6,548 nt of DNA from Campylobacterota bacterium (lineage in GTDB: Bacteria > Campylobacterota > Campylobacteria > Campylobacterales > Sulfurovaceae). Made by a program: the position numbers and the translations under genes. The DNA lies in assembly GCA_022600655.1 (NCBI GenBank), contig JAHZJZ010000007.1, positions 1 to 6,548 on the forward strand, given 5' to 3'. The notes below the pieces were generated by a model. The model was not told the origin of the DNA, did no database searches, and worked only from the letters and a program-made list of their open reading frames with translations. Positions 6,327 to 6,548 of the stretch are shown here, piece after piece. Numbering within the stretch: the first letter of the stretch is position 1; each line of letters starts with the position of its first letter.

Positions 6327-6548
6327 CAACCATTGACGTTAAATTTAAATCCTCAACTTCACTACGAACCTTTTCCATAAATGCGTCACCAGGATCACTT
6401 TTTTCAGTTCTATACCCTTTGTCTAGCTCTAACCAAAACTCTGTATCTTCTAACTCTCTATACTCATGGTGACCGATGAGGTGTGTAATCGTTGTATATT
6501 TCTCTTTAAGATAACGTACTAAAGCGATATTTGATTTAAGTTGTTCTG
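6316..6548 (-). CDS. N-acetylmuramoyl-L-alanine amidase, C-terminal part (runs off window)
   Basis: An open frame enters from the right edge and ends at TAG (6318-6316), giving 76 residues; the start and most of the protein lie outside. The fragment reads ITHLIGHHEY and then YRTEKSDPGDAF. This matches the last catalytic block of zinc-dependent Amidase_2/AmpD-like enzymes, which cleave the bond between N-acetylmuramic acid and L-alanine in peptidoglycan. By analogy with AmpD, H26 (in GHH) and D51 (in DPG) of the fragment would be zinc ligands and K49 the catalytic lysine. The His-to-Asp distance is 25 residues, longer than the 10 of AmpD, because of an insert containing EFWLELDKGYR. After the motif come a short helix (FMEKVRSEVEDL) and a brief tail. 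Its last codons overlap the 3' arm of the structured RNA candidate on the opposite strand. Cellular location cannot be judged without the N-terminus. Confidence 0.82.
   Translation of the reverse strand, partial: EQLKSNIALVRYLKEKYTTITHLIGHHEYRELEDTEFWLELDKGYRTEKSDPGDAFMEKVRSEVEDLNLTSMVETK

Noticed and set aside
1..6548. Mobile elements, CRISPR arrays, prophage or defence genes
   Set aside because: There are no transposase, integrase or Cas-like proteins, no regularly spaced repeats and no terminal inverted repeats; gene order and composition look like ordinary core chromosome.

Overview
The window looks like chromosomal DNA from an AT-rich Campylobacterota (Epsilonproteobacteria), close to Sulfurimonas/Sulfurovum-type organisms. 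The clues are the kinase H-box IAHQWRQPL, the style of the OmpR-family regulator, and an amidase with the motifs GHHEY and YRTEKSDPG. This placement is inference; no 16S or marker tree is available here.

Layout: (1) Positions 45-2073, minus strand: a complete groES-groEL operon with a strong sigma70-type promoter, a 1-nt stop/start overlap and a perfect 12-bp terminator hairpin. A 7-bp inverted repeat upstream of the promoter matches neither CIRCE nor HAIR and may be its operator. (2) Positions 2165-2292, plus strand: a promoter and a tRNA with anticodon CAT, most likely elongator Met. (3) Positions 2398-4495, minus strand: a two-component pair, an OmpR/PhoB-type response regulator followed with an 8-nt overlap by a multi-pass membrane histidine kinase. 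(4) Positions 4623-6092, plus strand: a divergently transcribed, very acidic lipoprotein of unknown function, with its own promoter and terminator. The shared 127-bp intergenic region suggests, without proving, that the two-component system controls the lipoprotein. (5) Positions 6133-6326: a promoter followed by a long, imperfectly paired sequence that folds as one RNA of about 160 nt on the plus strand. Its shape resembles 6S RNA: a long closing stem, an asymmetric central bubble with a small 3'-side hairpin, and an apical stem-loop. (6) Positions 6316-6548, minus strand: the C-terminal 76 residues of an N-acetylmuramoyl-L-alanine amidase (Amidase_2 type) running off the right edge. Its 3' end overlaps the RNA candidate.

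Functionally the window is a chaperonin housekeeping operon and a tRNA, then an envelope-facing module (sensor kinase, regulator, surface lipoprotein), a candidate global regulatory RNA and a peptidoglycan amidase. The parts most worth following up are the structured RNA and the unknown lipoprotein. There are no mobile elements, CRISPR arrays or broken genes.
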